From the NCBI GenBank assembly GCA_020638675.1, contig JACKID010000001.1, positions 1,984,001 to 2,048,000 of the forward strand: DNA of 64,000 nucleotides. Reading direction: 5' to 3'. Shown here in pieces: positions 52,221 through 61,441 of the stretch. A program made the translations under genes and the position numbers. The notes beneath the pieces are model-generated. The model had not been told where the DNA came from. It did not search any database and saw nothing but the letters and a program-made list of their open reading frames with translations. This DNA comes from Planctomycetota bacterium (GTDB lineage: Bacteria; Planctomycetota; UBA8742; UBA2392). Every line of letters starts with the position of its first letter. Position 1 is the first letter of the stretch.

Positions 52221-53921
52221 ATGAAGGCAATGGCTTGGCGGCTGGTTCCTCTCCTCCTGATCGGACTGATCGCCGCGTGCAACAAGGAAGTGCCAGAACC
52301 TCCGCCCGTCACCAACACCGGCCCCAAGCCTGCGGGTGAAGTCGCACCCGAAGGCAGCCTGGAGCTGATCTTCCCGTTCGGCTCCGAGAAAGAGGACTGG
52401 CTCAAGGCCGTCACCGACGAGTTCAACGCAGCCGGCCACAAGAGCAGCAGCGGCAAGCCCATCTTCGTAACCGCGCTGCCCATGGGCAGCGGTGAGTGCA
52501 TGGAAGAAGTGAACAGCGGGCGTATCCAGGCGCACCTCGTCAGCCCGGCAAGCAGCGCGTTCATTGAGCTCGCCAACGCCACGCACCGCGCCAGCACCGG
52601 CGACAACCTGGTAGACAAGACCGACAACCTGGTGATGTCGCCTGTCATCATCGCCATGTGGAAGCCGATGGCCGAGGCGATGGGCTGGCCGGACAATCCT
52701 CTCGGCTGGGGCGACATCCTGGACCTGGCGCAAAGCGGAGAAGGCTGGAAGAAGTACAACAAGCCGCAGTGGGGCAAGTTCCGCTTCGGGCACACGCACC
52801 CGGAATACAGCAACAGCGGGCTGATCAGCCTGCTGGCCGAAGTCTACGCGGCCACCGGCAAAACCCGCGGCCTGACCAAGGAAGACGTCGCCAAGCCCGA
52901 GACGGCGAAGTACCTCGAAGACATCGAGCAAGCCGTCGTCCACTACGGCAGCAGCACCGGCTTTTTCGGCAAAACCATGTTCGACAACGGGCCCAGCTAC
53001 CTCAGCGCGGCCGTCATGTACGAGAACATGGTGATCGAATCCACGCGCGGCAACTACAACCTTCCGATGGACGTCGTCGCGCTCTACCCCAAGGAAGGCA
53101 CGTTCTGGAGCGACCACCCATGCGGCATCGTCAACGCCAAGTGGAACGATGATGAGCACAAGGCCGCCGCGAAAGAATACATCGAGTACCTGCTCGACAA
53201 GCCGCAGCAGCTGCGCGCCATGGAGTTCGGCTTCCGCCCGGCCGACGTGAAGATCCCGCTGGCAGCGCCGATCGACGTGGCCCACGGCGTGAATCCCAAA
53301 GAGCCGAAGACCACGCTGGAAGTGCCCGGCGCCGACGTGATGAACCAGATTCTCGAGCTGTGGCGCAAGCACAAGAAGCACAGCAACGTGATCGTCGTGA
53401 TCGACACTTCCGGCAGCATGACCCAGGACAACCGCATGCGAAACGCGCAGGACGGCGCGCTCGAGATGATCAAGTTGCTGCATGACGAGGACAAGTTCTC
53501 GCTGATGTCGTTCTCTGACGAGCTCACGTGGGTCGGCAAGGCATTGCCGGTAGGTGAGAAGCGTGAGGACGCGATGCAACAGATTCGCAGTCTGTTCCCG
53601 AACGGCTCCACGCGCCTTTATGATTCGATCAAGTCAGCGCACGACTACGCACGCCAGTCCCGCAACGACAAGCTGATCACGGCCGTCGTGGTGCTGACCG
53701 ACGGTGCCGACACCAAGAGTTCGCTGGACTTCACCCGCCTGCTGCCGATGATTGATGCCGACGAAAACGGCGACACGGTGCCTGTGTTCACGATCGGCTA
53801 CGGCTCGGGTGCCGAGAAAGACATCCTGAAACAGATCGCCAACAAAACTCACGCGAAGTTCTACGAAGGTACCCCGGAAAACATCCGCGAGGTATTCAAG
53901 AGCATCTCGACGTTCTTCTAA
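52221..53921 (+). CDS. Lipoprotein with solute-binding domain fused to vWA domain
   Basis: 566 residues. A signal peptide with lipobox (LIGLIAAC, lipidated C20) is followed by a type-1/2 solute-binding fold (about 50-370; e.g. LELIFPFGSEKEDWLKAV, MSPVIIAMWKPMAEAMGW, RFGHTHPEYSNSGLISL). A vWA domain follows with a full MIDAS motif DTSGSM at 395-400 and VLTDGAD later. The binding domain resembles extracellular solute-binding proteins; here no ABC permease is nearby, so it may sense or scaffold rather than import. The next gene encodes a paralogous binding domain, so the two may form a complex. Start ATG 52221 (or 52215). Confidence 0.85.
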   Translation: MKAMAWRLVPLLLIGLIAACNKEVPEPPPVTNTGPKPAGEVAPEGSLELIFPFGSEKEDWLKAVTDEFNAAGHKSSSGKPIFVTALPMGSGECMEEVNSGRIQAHLVSPASSAFIELANATHRASTGDNLVDKTDNLVMSPVIIAMWKPMAEAMGWPDNPLGWGDILDLAQSGEGWKKYNKPQWGKFRFGHTHPEYSNSGLISLLAEVYAATGKTRGLTKEDVAKPETAKYLEDIEQAVVHYGSSTGFFGKTMFDNGPSYLSAAVMYENMVIESTRGNYNLPMDVVALYPKEGTFWSDHPCGIVNAKWNDDEHKAAAKEYIEYLLDKPQQLRAMEFGFRPADVKIPLAAPIDVAHGVNPKEPKTTLEVPGADVMNQILELWRKHKKHSNVIVVIDTSGSMTQDNRMRNAQDGALEMIKLLHDEDKFSLMSFSDELTWVGKALPVGEKREDAMQQIRSLFPNGSTRLYDSIKSAHDYARQSRNDKLITAVVVLTDGADTKSSLDFTRLLPMIDADENGDTVPVFTIGYGSGAEKDILKQIANKTHAKFYEGTPENIREVFKSISTFF

Positions 53922-53930
53922 GGGAGCACG

Positions 53931-55181
53931 ATGAGGAACTACCAAGGTTCAGGCGAAGGACCCAGCCAGAAGAACATCTTCATGATAGCCGGCGTGGGCA
54001 TCTTCTGCGCCATCTGCGCGGCCGTTGGCGTGCTGATGCTGATCAAGGGCGCGGAATGGTTCGGCATCGGCGAAGGCCCCAGCGGGACCAACGAAGTCGC
54101 CGACGAATCCACCGACGACAGCGGCAGCAAGCAACCAGTGCAGCCGGGTGAAGTCATCGAAATCGGCATTGCCTACGGCACCGAAAAGAAGCGCTGGCTG
54201 CTGGATGCGGTCGCCGAATGGGAGAAAGAACCGGCGGGCAAGCAGGTGAAGATCAACCTGCTGCCGATGGGCTCGCTCGAAGGCGCACAGGAAGTGCTGG
54301 CCGAGAACAAGAACATTCATGTCTGGAGCCCCGCCAGCTCGGTCTATAAGGACCGCTTCGTGCTGGATTGGCAATTGAAGTTCAGCGGCGACCCGATCTA
54401 CGCGGAAGACACCCTGGCGATCTCGCCCATGGTGTTCGTGATGTGGGAGGAGCGCTACCAGGCGTTCATACAGAAGTACGGCGAGTTGAACTTCTCCACC
54501 ATCGAGCAGGCATTGAACGAGCCGGCAGGCTGGGATGGCATCGCCGGAAAGCCGGACTGGGGCCTGTTCAAGTTCGGGCACACGCACCCAAACAAGTCCA
54601 ACAGCGGGCTCGTCAGCCTGATCCTGATGGCCTACGACTACCACAAGAAGACGCGCGACTTGCAGCTGAAAGACATCCTGGATACCGACTTCCAGAGCTG
54701 GTTTGAAAGCCTTGAGAAGGGCGTCAACTTCAGCGTCGACAGCACCGGCACCCTTATGGAACGCATGGTCCTGACCGGGCCGAGCACATACGACTGCGTC
54801 ATGGTCTACGAGAACGTGGCCATGGACAACATCGCCACCGCCGCCGGCCGCTGGGGCGAGATCCGCATCGTCTACCCGGACCGCAACCTGCTGAACGACA
54901 ACCCGTACTACATCCTCAACACACCCTGGAGCGACGACGCCCACAAGAAGACCGCCAAGGTGTTCATGGAGTTCCTGATGAGCGAGCGCATCCAGCGCCG
55001 CGCACTGGACCACGGCTTCCGCCCGGGCAACGTGCGCGTGCCGGTGAAGTTCGCGGGCAGCCAGTTCGTGAGCCTCGAGAACTACGGCGTAAAAGTCGAC
55101 CTGAATACGGCGTGCGAGCCGCCGAAGGGCGCGGTGCTGTCAAACATCCTGGACAACTGGCAGCGCCGCCACGGGCGCTAG
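53931..55181 (+). CDS. Membrane-anchored solute-binding protein, paralogue of the preceding one
   Basis: 416 residues. One N-terminal transmembrane helix (about 17-40) replaces the lipid anchor. The binding domain (75-416) aligns by motif with the preceding protein: IEIGIAYGTEKKRWLLDAV, ISPMVFVMWEERYQAF, FKFGHTHPNKSNSGLVSLI, MVYENVAMD and DHGFRPGNVRVP. No vWA domain follows. A GGGAG ribosome site, 9 bp after the upstream stop, shows an operon. Its stop overlaps the miaA stop by 4 bp. Confidence 0.82.
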   Translation: MRNYQGSGEGPSQKNIFMIAGVGIFCAICAAVGVLMLIKGAEWFGIGEGPSGTNEVADESTDDSGSKQPVQPGEVIEIGIAYGTEKKRWLLDAVAEWEKEPAGKQVKINLLPMGSLEGAQEVLAENKNIHVWSPASSVYKDRFVLDWQLKFSGDPIYAEDTLAISPMVFVMWEERYQAFIQKYGELNFSTIEQALNEPAGWDGIAGKPDWGLFKFGHTHPNKSNSGLVSLILMAYDYHKKTRDLQLKDILDTDFQSWFESLEKGVNFSVDSTGTLMERMVLTGPSTYDCVMVYENVAMDNIATAAGRWGEIRIVYPDRNLLNDNPYYILNTPWSDDAHKKTAKVFMEFLMSERIQRRALDHGFRPGNVRVPVKFAGSQFVSLENYGVKVDLNTACEPPKGAVLSNILDNWQRRHGR

Positions 55182-56158
55182 ATTTCGTCGGCGACGATGC
55201 CGCATTGCTTGAGCATGTCCTTGATTTCGTGGCTGAGGTAGGCCGCCGCGCGGTCGATTTCCTCTTCACTGGTGACGTCGAGCCACTGCACCTTCGGGAA
55301 GGTCTTGAAGAAAGTCATGCTCTTGCGCGCGAAGGTCTTTACGTCCTTGATCGTCAGGCGCACGCATTCGTCCCACTTGAGTTCGCCGTTAATGTGCTGC
55401 TGCAGCCGACGGTAACCGTGCGCCTTGCCGGCCGTCTCGGAGAAGCCCCCGGTGCCGAGAATGCGTTTGACCTCGTCCAGCCAGCCTTCCTCAAACATCC
55501 TCTCGGCGCGGGCCTTCACGCGGGCGTATAGTTGCTCGCGCGGCCAGCGCACGCCTGTGAACATCCAGCGATAGTTGCCGCGCGGCTCGCCCCATTGCTC
55601 AACTTCGCTGGGGAGCTTGTCGCCGAACTGGATGATCTCGAGCGCGCGCACGAGTCGCTTCATGTCGGTAGGGCCGATGCGCTTGGCCGAGGCCGGGTCT
55701 TTCTTCATCAGTTCGGCATGCAACTCCAGCGTCGGGCGCGCTTCCATCTTCTGGCGGAACTCGCGCTGGGGAACGGGCCCGCGGTCCATGCCGTAGACCA
55801 GTGCTTTCAGGTAGTAGGGTGCGGTGGCGTCCAGCACGGGGACACGTTTGCGTTTCACAATCTCGGCCAGCGTGGCCTCGGCGTAGTCGAGGTATTCGGA
55901 GACGCTGAAGATCTCGTCCGGCGAGACCAGATCGACTCCGTGGTGGGGGGCGCGTGCCAGCTCGTCGGGCGTGGGCTTGGCCGTGCCGACGTCCATGCCC
56001 TTGTAAACCTTCAGCGCGTCGACGCTAAGCACTTCGCCGCCCACACGCTCCGCAACCTGCACCGCCAGCCGCGATTTGCCGCTGCCCGTGGGGCCAAGCA
56101 CAACCAGCACCGGAAACTTCGCGTACGGGTTGAACCCATGCAGGTGGTCGTGATTCAT
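55178..56158 (-). CDS. miaA: tRNA dimethylallyltransferase, divergent
   Basis: 326 residues. P-loop GPTGSGKS (22-29), DALKVYKGMDVGTAKPT (the family's substrate loop), HHGVDLVSPDEIFSV, RLVRALEI and the KTFARKSMTFFKTF motif identify MiaA, which adds a prenyl group to A37 of tRNAs reading UNN codons. Two segments differ from the norm: LDATAPYYLKAL replaces the usual GGTGLYLKAL, and KAHGYRRL replaces AIGYKE. The fold and main catalytic Asp/Thr are kept, so function is probable. It lies alone between unrelated genes. Confidence 0.88.
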   Translation of the reverse strand: MNHDHLHGFNPYAKFPVLVVLGPTGSGKSRLAVQVAERVGGEVLSVDALKVYKGMDVGTAKPTPDELARAPHHGVDLVSPDEIFSVSEYLDYAEATLAEIVKRKRVPVLDATAPYYLKALVYGMDRGPVPQREFRQKMEARPTLELHAELMKKDPASAKRIGPTDMKRLVRALEIIQFGDKLPSEVEQWGEPRGNYRWMFTGVRWPREQLYARVKARAERMFEEGWLDEVKRILGTGGFSETAGKAHGYRRLQQHINGELKWDECVRLTIKDVKTFARKSMTFFKTFPKVQWLDVTSEEEIDRAAAYLSHEIKDMLKQCGIVADEI

Positions 56159-56198
56159 GAGTACGAATTAGCGCACACAAAGGCACGAAGCCACTAAG

Positions 56199-56289
56199 AA
56201 CTGCAACCGCGTCGCGCACAGAGAACACAGAGGACGCAGAGAAAAGCACTCCTCTGTGAACTCTGTGGTCTCTGTGCGAGATTGCAGTT
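56199..56289. repeat. Imperfect 91-bp palindrome with CTCTGTG arms
   Basis: AACTGCAA/TTGCAGTT ends, then CGCACAGAGA/TCTCTGTGCG and CACAGAGG/CCTCTGTG inner arms. It fills the gap between the divergently placed miaA start and the YbjQ end. ACAGAGG/CTCTGTG repeats are widespread in environmental bacteria (recalled). Confidence 0.6.
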
Positions 56290-56618
56290 TACAGGTTGCG
56301 TTTGTCTTCGGCCTGGACGGCCGTGCCGCTTACGGTGATCAGCACCAGGTTGTCGCTGGCGAGGCTGGCGAAGTCGAAGCTGACGCCGATGATGGCGTTG
56401 GCGCCAAGCTCTTTGGCCTGGCCTTCGAGGCTCATGAGTGCCGCGTGGCGGGTTTCGAGCACGAGCTGCTCAAACTCCGGATGTCGCCCGCCGCCCTCAC
56501 GCCGGATAAAGTTGGCGAAATCACGCAGCTCGATCGGAGCGATCGCGGCCTGGCCGGCCACCAGCCCCAGGTATTTCAGGATGACGTGACCCTCAAGGTT
56601 GGCGGTTGTCGTCATCAG
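56289..56618 (-). CDS. YbjQ/UPF0145-family protein
   Basis: 109 residues. The family pattern is clear: TTANLEGHVILKYLGLVAGQA at the start, ETRHAALMSLEGQAKELGANAIIGVSFDF in the middle and a short beta end. It forms pentameric rings in solved structures; the function is unknown despite old names such as 'heavy-metal binding'. ATG 56618 fits the family length; a start six codons earlier is possible. Confidence 0.88.
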   Translation of the reverse strand: MMTTTANLEGHVILKYLGLVAGQAAIAPIELRDFANFIRREGGGRHPEFEQLVLETRHAALMSLEGQAKELGANAIIGVSFDFASLASDNLVLITVSGTAVQAEDKRNL

Positions 56619-56685
56619 CATGGCTTGACCTGTCAAAGCCTGATATCAAGCTATCACGCCCTGAAACCCCGGTCAAAGGCGGGCC

Positions 56686-57636
56686 ATGCGCACACTCACG
56701 ATCGCCGTTGTCCTGATGCTGCTGACTGCCGGCGTGCTGGCGGACGAAACGCAGCTCACGCCGCGCCAGTCGTTCGAGAAATTCGTCGACGTAGTGATGC
56801 GCGAAGACATGACCGAGGCGGACCGCGCGGCCGCATTTGAAAGCTACTTCGACTTTGACACCTGGCTCGGTGAGCGCGAGAAGTCCGACGGCAAGACCTA
56901 CAACGAAGACGAGCGCGCCGACATGAAGCGCGACTGGCTGGACCTGTTCCGCAGCGCCGAGTTCCGCGACTCCTGGCGCAAGCGCAAGGTGCGGGTTCTT
57001 GAGGAGCCGATGACGGACCGGGAAAGCGGCAAGGCCGAGCTGGTGATCAGCATGACCGGGGCCGCCGGCGCGGAAGAGAAATTCCGCGTGCTGATGACGC
57101 TCGCCGACGATGGAAGCCACTGGCGCTGGTACTCGATTCCGCAGATTGAGGCAGAGCTGCCGGCGCCGAGCCTGAGCGAGCGACTGGAGAACGCAGAGAA
57201 GCAACTCGACGAAGTCATCAAGCAGCGCCGGCGGCTGGAAGCATACGAGCAGAAGCTGCTGGAGGAGATTGCCCGCATGCGGGCCGAACTCGCCGAGCAG
57301 GGTGGGGGGGATTCGCCGTACGGAACGCCCAAGTCGGTCGTGGAGACCGCCTGGCGCGCGATTGAAAAGGGCGACGCGAACGCGCTGCTGGACTGCCACA
57401 CGACGCGCCGCATTGCGGGCGCCAAGACCGCCGATGTCAACGCGAGCCTGAAGAAGACGAGAGACCGCCTGATGTCATGGAGCGTCGTCGACTCAACCAT
57501 CGACGCGAACGACGCCGGGCAGGCGGTCGTGCGAGTGAAGCTGACGCTGCAGCAGACCGGCGAGCCGGATGAGCGGACAGTCAGCATCCGCGTGGTAAAG
57601 ATCGGTGAACTCTGGAAAATCGACGAGGAGCCATGA
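56686..57636 (+). CDS. Secreted protein with coiled coil, unknown function
   Basis: 316 residues with signal peptide (TLTIAVVLMLLTAGVLADE). Residues 25-150 resemble the MlaC/ABC-toluene-type helical fold in spacing (SFEKFVDVVMREDMTEADRA, FDFDTWLGER) without being diagnostic. A coiled coil (160-210) leads to an NTF2/DUF4878-like C-terminal domain (SVVETAWRAIEKGDANAL ... VVKIGELWKIDEE). The stop overlaps the Nudix ATG by 4 nt. Confidence 0.68.
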   Translation: MRTLTIAVVLMLLTAGVLADETQLTPRQSFEKFVDVVMREDMTEADRAAAFESYFDFDTWLGEREKSDGKTYNEDERADMKRDWLDLFRSAEFRDSWRKRKVRVLEEPMTDRESGKAELVISMTGAAGAEEKFRVLMTLADDGSHWRWYSIPQIEAELPAPSLSERLENAEKQLDEVIKQRRRLEAYEQKLLEEIARMRAELAEQGGGDSPYGTPKSVVETAWRAIEKGDANALLDCHTTRRIAGAKTADVNASLKKTRDRLMSWSVVDSTIDANDAGQAVVRVKLTLQQTGEPDERTVSIRVVKIGELWKIDEEP

Positions 57637-58061
57637 GCAAGAAGGTGCGGACGGCGGCGGGGTTTATCCTCGCGAACTTCGATGACGGCGAGCCCCGCTA
57701 TCTGCTGCTGCGCGGGACGAGAGTGGGGGACTGGCTTCCGCCCAAGGGCCATACGGACGACGACGAGGCGCCGCTGCAGACCGCCCTGCGCGAGACAGAA
57801 GAAGAAGCGGGCATCCGCGAGATCAACGTCGTCGAGGGGTTCGCGCGGACAATCGAGTACGACGTCGAAACCCGCAATCGCGGCGCGTACCACAAGAAGG
57901 TGACGTACCTGCTGGGCACTACGAACAACACAAACGCCAAGTGCAGTGATGAGCATTCCGAAGCGCGCTGGTTCACCATCGAGGAGGCGCTGGAAAAGAT
58001 CGCCTTCGAGCAGATGCGCGAAGTCATGCGCGCCGCCGACGCCTACCTGCGCAAGCAATAA
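57633..58061 (+). CDS. Nudix hydrolase, Ap4A-hydrolase-like
   Basis: 142 residues. The full Nudix box is present at 39-61 (GHTDDDEAPLQTALRETEEE followed by AGI). N-terminal AAGFILANFDDGEPRYLLLRG and the GDWLPPKGH entry match bis(5'-nucleosyl)-tetraphosphatase-type enzymes, which remove signalling dinucleotides or mutagenic NTPs. The C-terminal half is standard. It is coupled to the upstream secreted-protein gene, which does not explain its role. Confidence 0.9.
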   Translation: MSKKVRTAAGFILANFDDGEPRYLLLRGTRVGDWLPPKGHTDDDEAPLQTALRETEEEAGIREINVVEGFARTIEYDVETRNRGAYHKKVTYLLGTTNNTNAKCSDEHSEARWFTIEEALEKIAFEQMREVMRAADAYLRKQ

Positions 58062-58067
58062 GAAAGC

Positions 58068-58089
58068 CCGCCGCGATTGCGACGGGCCT
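58068..58089. terminator. Hairpin between convergent genes
   Basis: GCCCGCCGC-GATT-GCGACGGGC, nine pairs with one mismatch; weak T-tracts (AAGAAAG before, CTTCG after). A probable terminator for both neighbours. Confidence 0.5.
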
Positions 58090-58106
58090 TCGCGTTGCGC
58101 GGTCGG

Positions 58107-60179
58107 CTAGTCGTCCTTCGCCGGCTGCTTCGCGTCTTCGATGTCCTTCTTGATCGAGTCCGCGAGCTTCTCAAGCCAGTTGCCCGTTTTCTCTGGCGAG
58201 AACAGGTCCGTGCGGGAAATCTTCGGCGGCTTGTTCTTCAGCTTGTCGAGGAACTCCTTGTCGCTCCACACCGCGGCCAGGCCCTTCATCAGCCCGCGGA
58301 TTTCCTTGTCTTCCTTGGCGGCAAGAATCAGCTTGCTCTCGTTGCGGGCCCCTCGCTCCTGCGCGGCTAGGTCGCCGATCTGAATCAGGGCCTTGCTCAG
58401 CGCTTCCTGAAGCTCGGCCTGCGCCTCTGACTTCAGCTCGGTTTCCTTCTCAAGACGATCCGCAATGGCGGAGGCGGCATCCGCCAGCGCCTTCTTCGCG
58501 CTTTCCAACTCTTCGTTGGCCAGCTTGGACTTCTCGTTTGCCTTCTTGAGCACCTCTTGGGCCAGCTTGGCTTTCTCGCCGCCTTCCTCGGCCGCCGCGT
58601 CGGCGTTCTTCCTGGCAGCCTCCGCGTTCTGGCGCGCTTCATCCGCCGCAAGCTGCATGTCCTTCACGTAGTTGACGGCGGTGTCGGCAACGAGCCAGGC
58701 ATCGATGCCGACAATCTGGCGCACCCGGTTACTCAACTGGCTGACGAAGAACTTCAGTGAGCGTTCCTTGCGAAAGCGCGCCGAGCCCTTGAGGCTGATG
58801 TTCTCTTTCGCCATCGCCAGGGACGCGCCGAGTTTCTCCATGTCATCCTGCGACACGTAGTTCTCGTACAGGTTGATCAAACCGTCCTCAGTGGGATTCA
58901 GCTCGATCTCAAGCAGGCTCAGCAGGTTCTCAAGCACGTTGCGCTGGGAACTCGTGAGGTCGTTGTCCCCGAGGTAGCTCTTCAGCCAGTCTCGGGCGGG
59001 CTCCGCGCCCTGCGTGCCGTAGAGGAACTGCACGTACTGGCGCGCTTGCAGCCCGCGAAGGGCCAATGGCAGGTACTTGAGCTCGATCTCTACGCAAAGC
59101 TGGTGCTCGGACTGCGCGGCCGCGATGTACGTCTCGATGTCCTGCTTTACCTTGGGATCGCTCGTGTCCTTGTTCGCGGCACGCAGGTCCATGGCCTTGG
59201 TGCCCCAGCACATGGCCAGGCGCGTGTGTGCCATCAAGGCCGCGTCCGGGTCACTTTCCGGGTCAATCCACTGCAGCATGCGCTCAAGGTCGTCGATTGC
59301 TTCATCCCACTGCTTCATGTCCGTCCGCAGCCTGCAGAGCTGCTGGTAAGCGCGCACCTTCTGCACGTTGCTCAGCTTGCCGCTGTCCACCAGTGACTTG
59401 ATCAGCGCGACGAATTCGTCCAGCTTGTGGCAGGCCGCATAGAGCTTGAGAGTATCCTCAAAGTCGTCACCGCTGGCGGCGAGCTTCGTTGTCACAAACG
59501 GCTCGATCATCTCACGCACGTCGGCCGCGCGCGGAGGCGTCGCCGAAAGGTAAACCTGCGACTTCAGCAGAATCGCGCGCAGGAAGTTGGGGCGAATCGT
59601 CAACGCCTTCTCCAGCGCCTGCAGCACCGGGCGCGGGCTGGTGCCGTCAATCTGGGTAAAGCGCGCAAATTCGAAGTTCGCCAGCAGGAACCAGGGGTAG
59701 GCGTAGTTCGGCGCGGCCTCTGTGGCCTCTCGCAGCAGCTTTTCGGCTTCCGTCGTGTTGGGCTGGCCGGGTGGGTAGTACATCAGCACGACCGCGTACA
59801 GCACCTTGAACGTTACCTGGTTGCCCTCTTTGCCGCGGGCGTACTGGTCGAACTGCTTGGCAACGGTCGAGCCCATGCCCAACTCGGACATGTAGATGAT
59901 CAGCAGCTGCGTCATCGCCACGGTGTATTCGTGGCGCTTGTCGGCGTCCTTGTAGTCCTTCAGGTTGAACAGGTCGTGCTCGCCGCCCGGATCGAGCTGG
60001 GGGAAGCGCTTTTTGAGATACGCGGTGAAGTCGGCCGGGATGCCGAGGTCGTCGGCTTCGGGCTTTTCTTCTTTCTTCTCGTCCTTCTTCTCGTCCTTGT
60101 TGTCGCCGTCCTTCGGCGCTTGCGCGCAGAGGGGTACGGCAAACAGCAGCACCAGCAGTATCGCGAACAGTCGTGTCAT
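58107..60179 (-). CDS. Secreted TPR and coiled-coil protein
   Basis: 690 residues. Signal peptide (LFAILLVLLFAVPLCAQA), a Lys/Glu/Asp-rich linker, TPR-like repeats over about 80-460 (for example AEKLLREATEAAPNYAYPWF and LLKSQVYLSATP), then a long coiled coil (525-630; ARQNAEAARKNADAAAEEGG) and a basic end. No enzyme motif. It probably scaffolds an extracytoplasmic or outer-envelope complex. Upstream of it on the same strand lies mqnE, 22 bp away, but a functional link is doubtful. Confidence 0.75.
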   Translation of the reverse strand: MTRLFAILLVLLFAVPLCAQAPKDGDNKDEKKDEKKEEKPEADDLGIPADFTAYLKKRFPQLDPGGEHDLFNLKDYKDADKRHEYTVAMTQLLIIYMSELGMGSTVAKQFDQYARGKEGNQVTFKVLYAVVLMYYPPGQPNTTEAEKLLREATEAAPNYAYPWFLLANFEFARFTQIDGTSPRPVLQALEKALTIRPNFLRAILLKSQVYLSATPPRAADVREMIEPFVTTKLAASGDDFEDTLKLYAACHKLDEFVALIKSLVDSGKLSNVQKVRAYQQLCRLRTDMKQWDEAIDDLERMLQWIDPESDPDAALMAHTRLAMCWGTKAMDLRAANKDTSDPKVKQDIETYIAAAQSEHQLCVEIELKYLPLALRGLQARQYVQFLYGTQGAEPARDWLKSYLGDNDLTSSQRNVLENLLSLLEIELNPTEDGLINLYENYVSQDDMEKLGASLAMAKENISLKGSARFRKERSLKFFVSQLSNRVRQIVGIDAWLVADTAVNYVKDMQLAADEARQNAEAARKNADAAAEEGGEKAKLAQEVLKKANEKSKLANEELESAKKALADAASAIADRLEKETELKSEAQAELQEALSKALIQIGDLAAQERGARNESKLILAAKEDKEIRGLMKGLAAVWSDKEFLDKLKNKPPKISRTDLFSPEKTGNWLEKLADSIKKDIEDAKQPAKDD

Positions 60180-60201
60180 CTGATTCTCCGGGCCTGCGAA
60201 T

Positions 60202-61302
60202 TCAGGCCGTCACTTCTTCGAGCAGTCGGTATCGCGAATCGCGCCGGCAGGGTACGCGCCCGGCGTCTCGTATCAACTTCCTTACGTCCTCTTCACCGAG
60301 CTTTTGCGGCGAGCCCGAGCCCGCATCATGGAAGATGCGCTCGTGCTCGTAGACGATGCCGTCGAGGTCATCCACGCCGTAGCCCAGCGCCACCTGGCTC
60401 AGCTTGAGTCCAGCGCTGATCCAGTAGCACTTGATATGCGGCACGTTGTCGAGCATCAGGCGCGAAATGGCGTAGACCTTCAGGTCATCCATGCCGGTCG
60501 CGCGGCGCGCCTTCAGCGCATTATTTTCCGGGTGATAGGCCAGCGGGATGAACACCTGGAAGCCGCCGGTCTTGTCGTGAAAGTCGCGTACGCGCAGCAG
60601 GTGGTCGACGCGGTCTTCGTCGCTCTCGACGTGCCCGTACAGCATCGTGACCTGGGTCTTCAGCCCCATCTCATGGGCGATGCCGTGGATTTCGAAGTAG
60701 CGGTCCGCCCCGATCTTGTTGGGGCAGATCTGTTTGCGGACATGCTCGGCGAAAATCTCGGCGCCGCCGCCGGTGAGTGAGTCCAGCCCGGCCTCGTGCA
60801 TTTCGGCCATCACGGTGCGGGCGTCCTTGCGGCTGATGCGCGAGAACCAGTCGATCTCGACGCTGGTGAAACCCTTCAGCGCGGTGTCAGGCAGCACGCC
60901 CTTCAGCCCGCGCAGCATCTGCAGGTAGTAGTCGTACTTTAGGGCCGGGTGCAGCCCGCCAACGATGTGCAGCTCCTGCACGCCCTGGCCTTCGAACTGC
61001 CTGGCCCACTCGACGATCTGCTCGACCGGCTTGGTGAAGCTGCCCGGCTCACCTGGCTTGCGGTAGAAACTGCAGAATTTGCACGTGTCCCAGCAGACGT
61101 TGCTGTAGTGCAGGTAGCGGTTGACGATATAGGTCGTGGTATCGCCGTGCAGGCGCTCGCGCACGAGGTTCGCCGCGTAGCCCAACGCAGCAATGTCCGG
61201 GGTGCGGAACAGCCGCAGCGCATCTTCGGCCGTCAGGCGCTCTTCCGCCTCGACTTTCTCGACGATGTCTGCGATGTCACTGTTCGCGAACAGTGGGTTC
61301 AT
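60202..61302 (-). CDS. mqnE: Aminofutalosine synthase (radical SAM)
   Basis: 366 residues. The radical SAM cluster motif is SNVCWDTCKFCSFYR (C70, C74, C77). Diagnostic MqnE stretches follow: LTGGGAEIFAEHVRKQICP, TMLYGHVES, GGFQVFIPLAYHPENN, AISRLMLDNVPHIKCYW and GYGVDDLDGIVYEHE. The enzyme joins SAM and the enolpyruvyl benzoate intermediate to aminofutalosine in the futalosine route to menaquinone, so this organism makes menaquinone without the Men pathway. ATG 61302 fits the family; a longer frame upstream does not. Other mqn genes are not in the window, except possibly the UbiA gene. Confidence 0.93.
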   Translation of the reverse strand: MNPLFANSDIADIVEKVEAEERLTAEDALRLFRTPDIAALGYAANLVRERLHGDTTTYIVNRYLHYSNVCWDTCKFCSFYRKPGEPGSFTKPVEQIVEWARQFEGQGVQELHIVGGLHPALKYDYYLQMLRGLKGVLPDTALKGFTSVEIDWFSRISRKDARTVMAEMHEAGLDSLTGGGAEIFAEHVRKQICPNKIGADRYFEIHGIAHEMGLKTQVTMLYGHVESDEDRVDHLLRVRDFHDKTGGFQVFIPLAYHPENNALKARRATGMDDLKVYAISRLMLDNVPHIKCYWISAGLKLSQVALGYGVDDLDGIVYEHERIFHDAGSGSPQKLGEEDVRKLIRDAGRVPCRRDSRYRLLEEVTA

Positions 61303-61441
61303 GCCGGAGGTACTCTCCTTTACCCCGTGCCCGAAGTGTAGCAGCCGGATTGCCCGATCCAAAGCCCCCGCACGGTTGTTGAAGGCATGTTGGCCGTATA
61401 CAGTACGTGCGTCCCCGATTTACCCCGATGAGGACTTTGCG

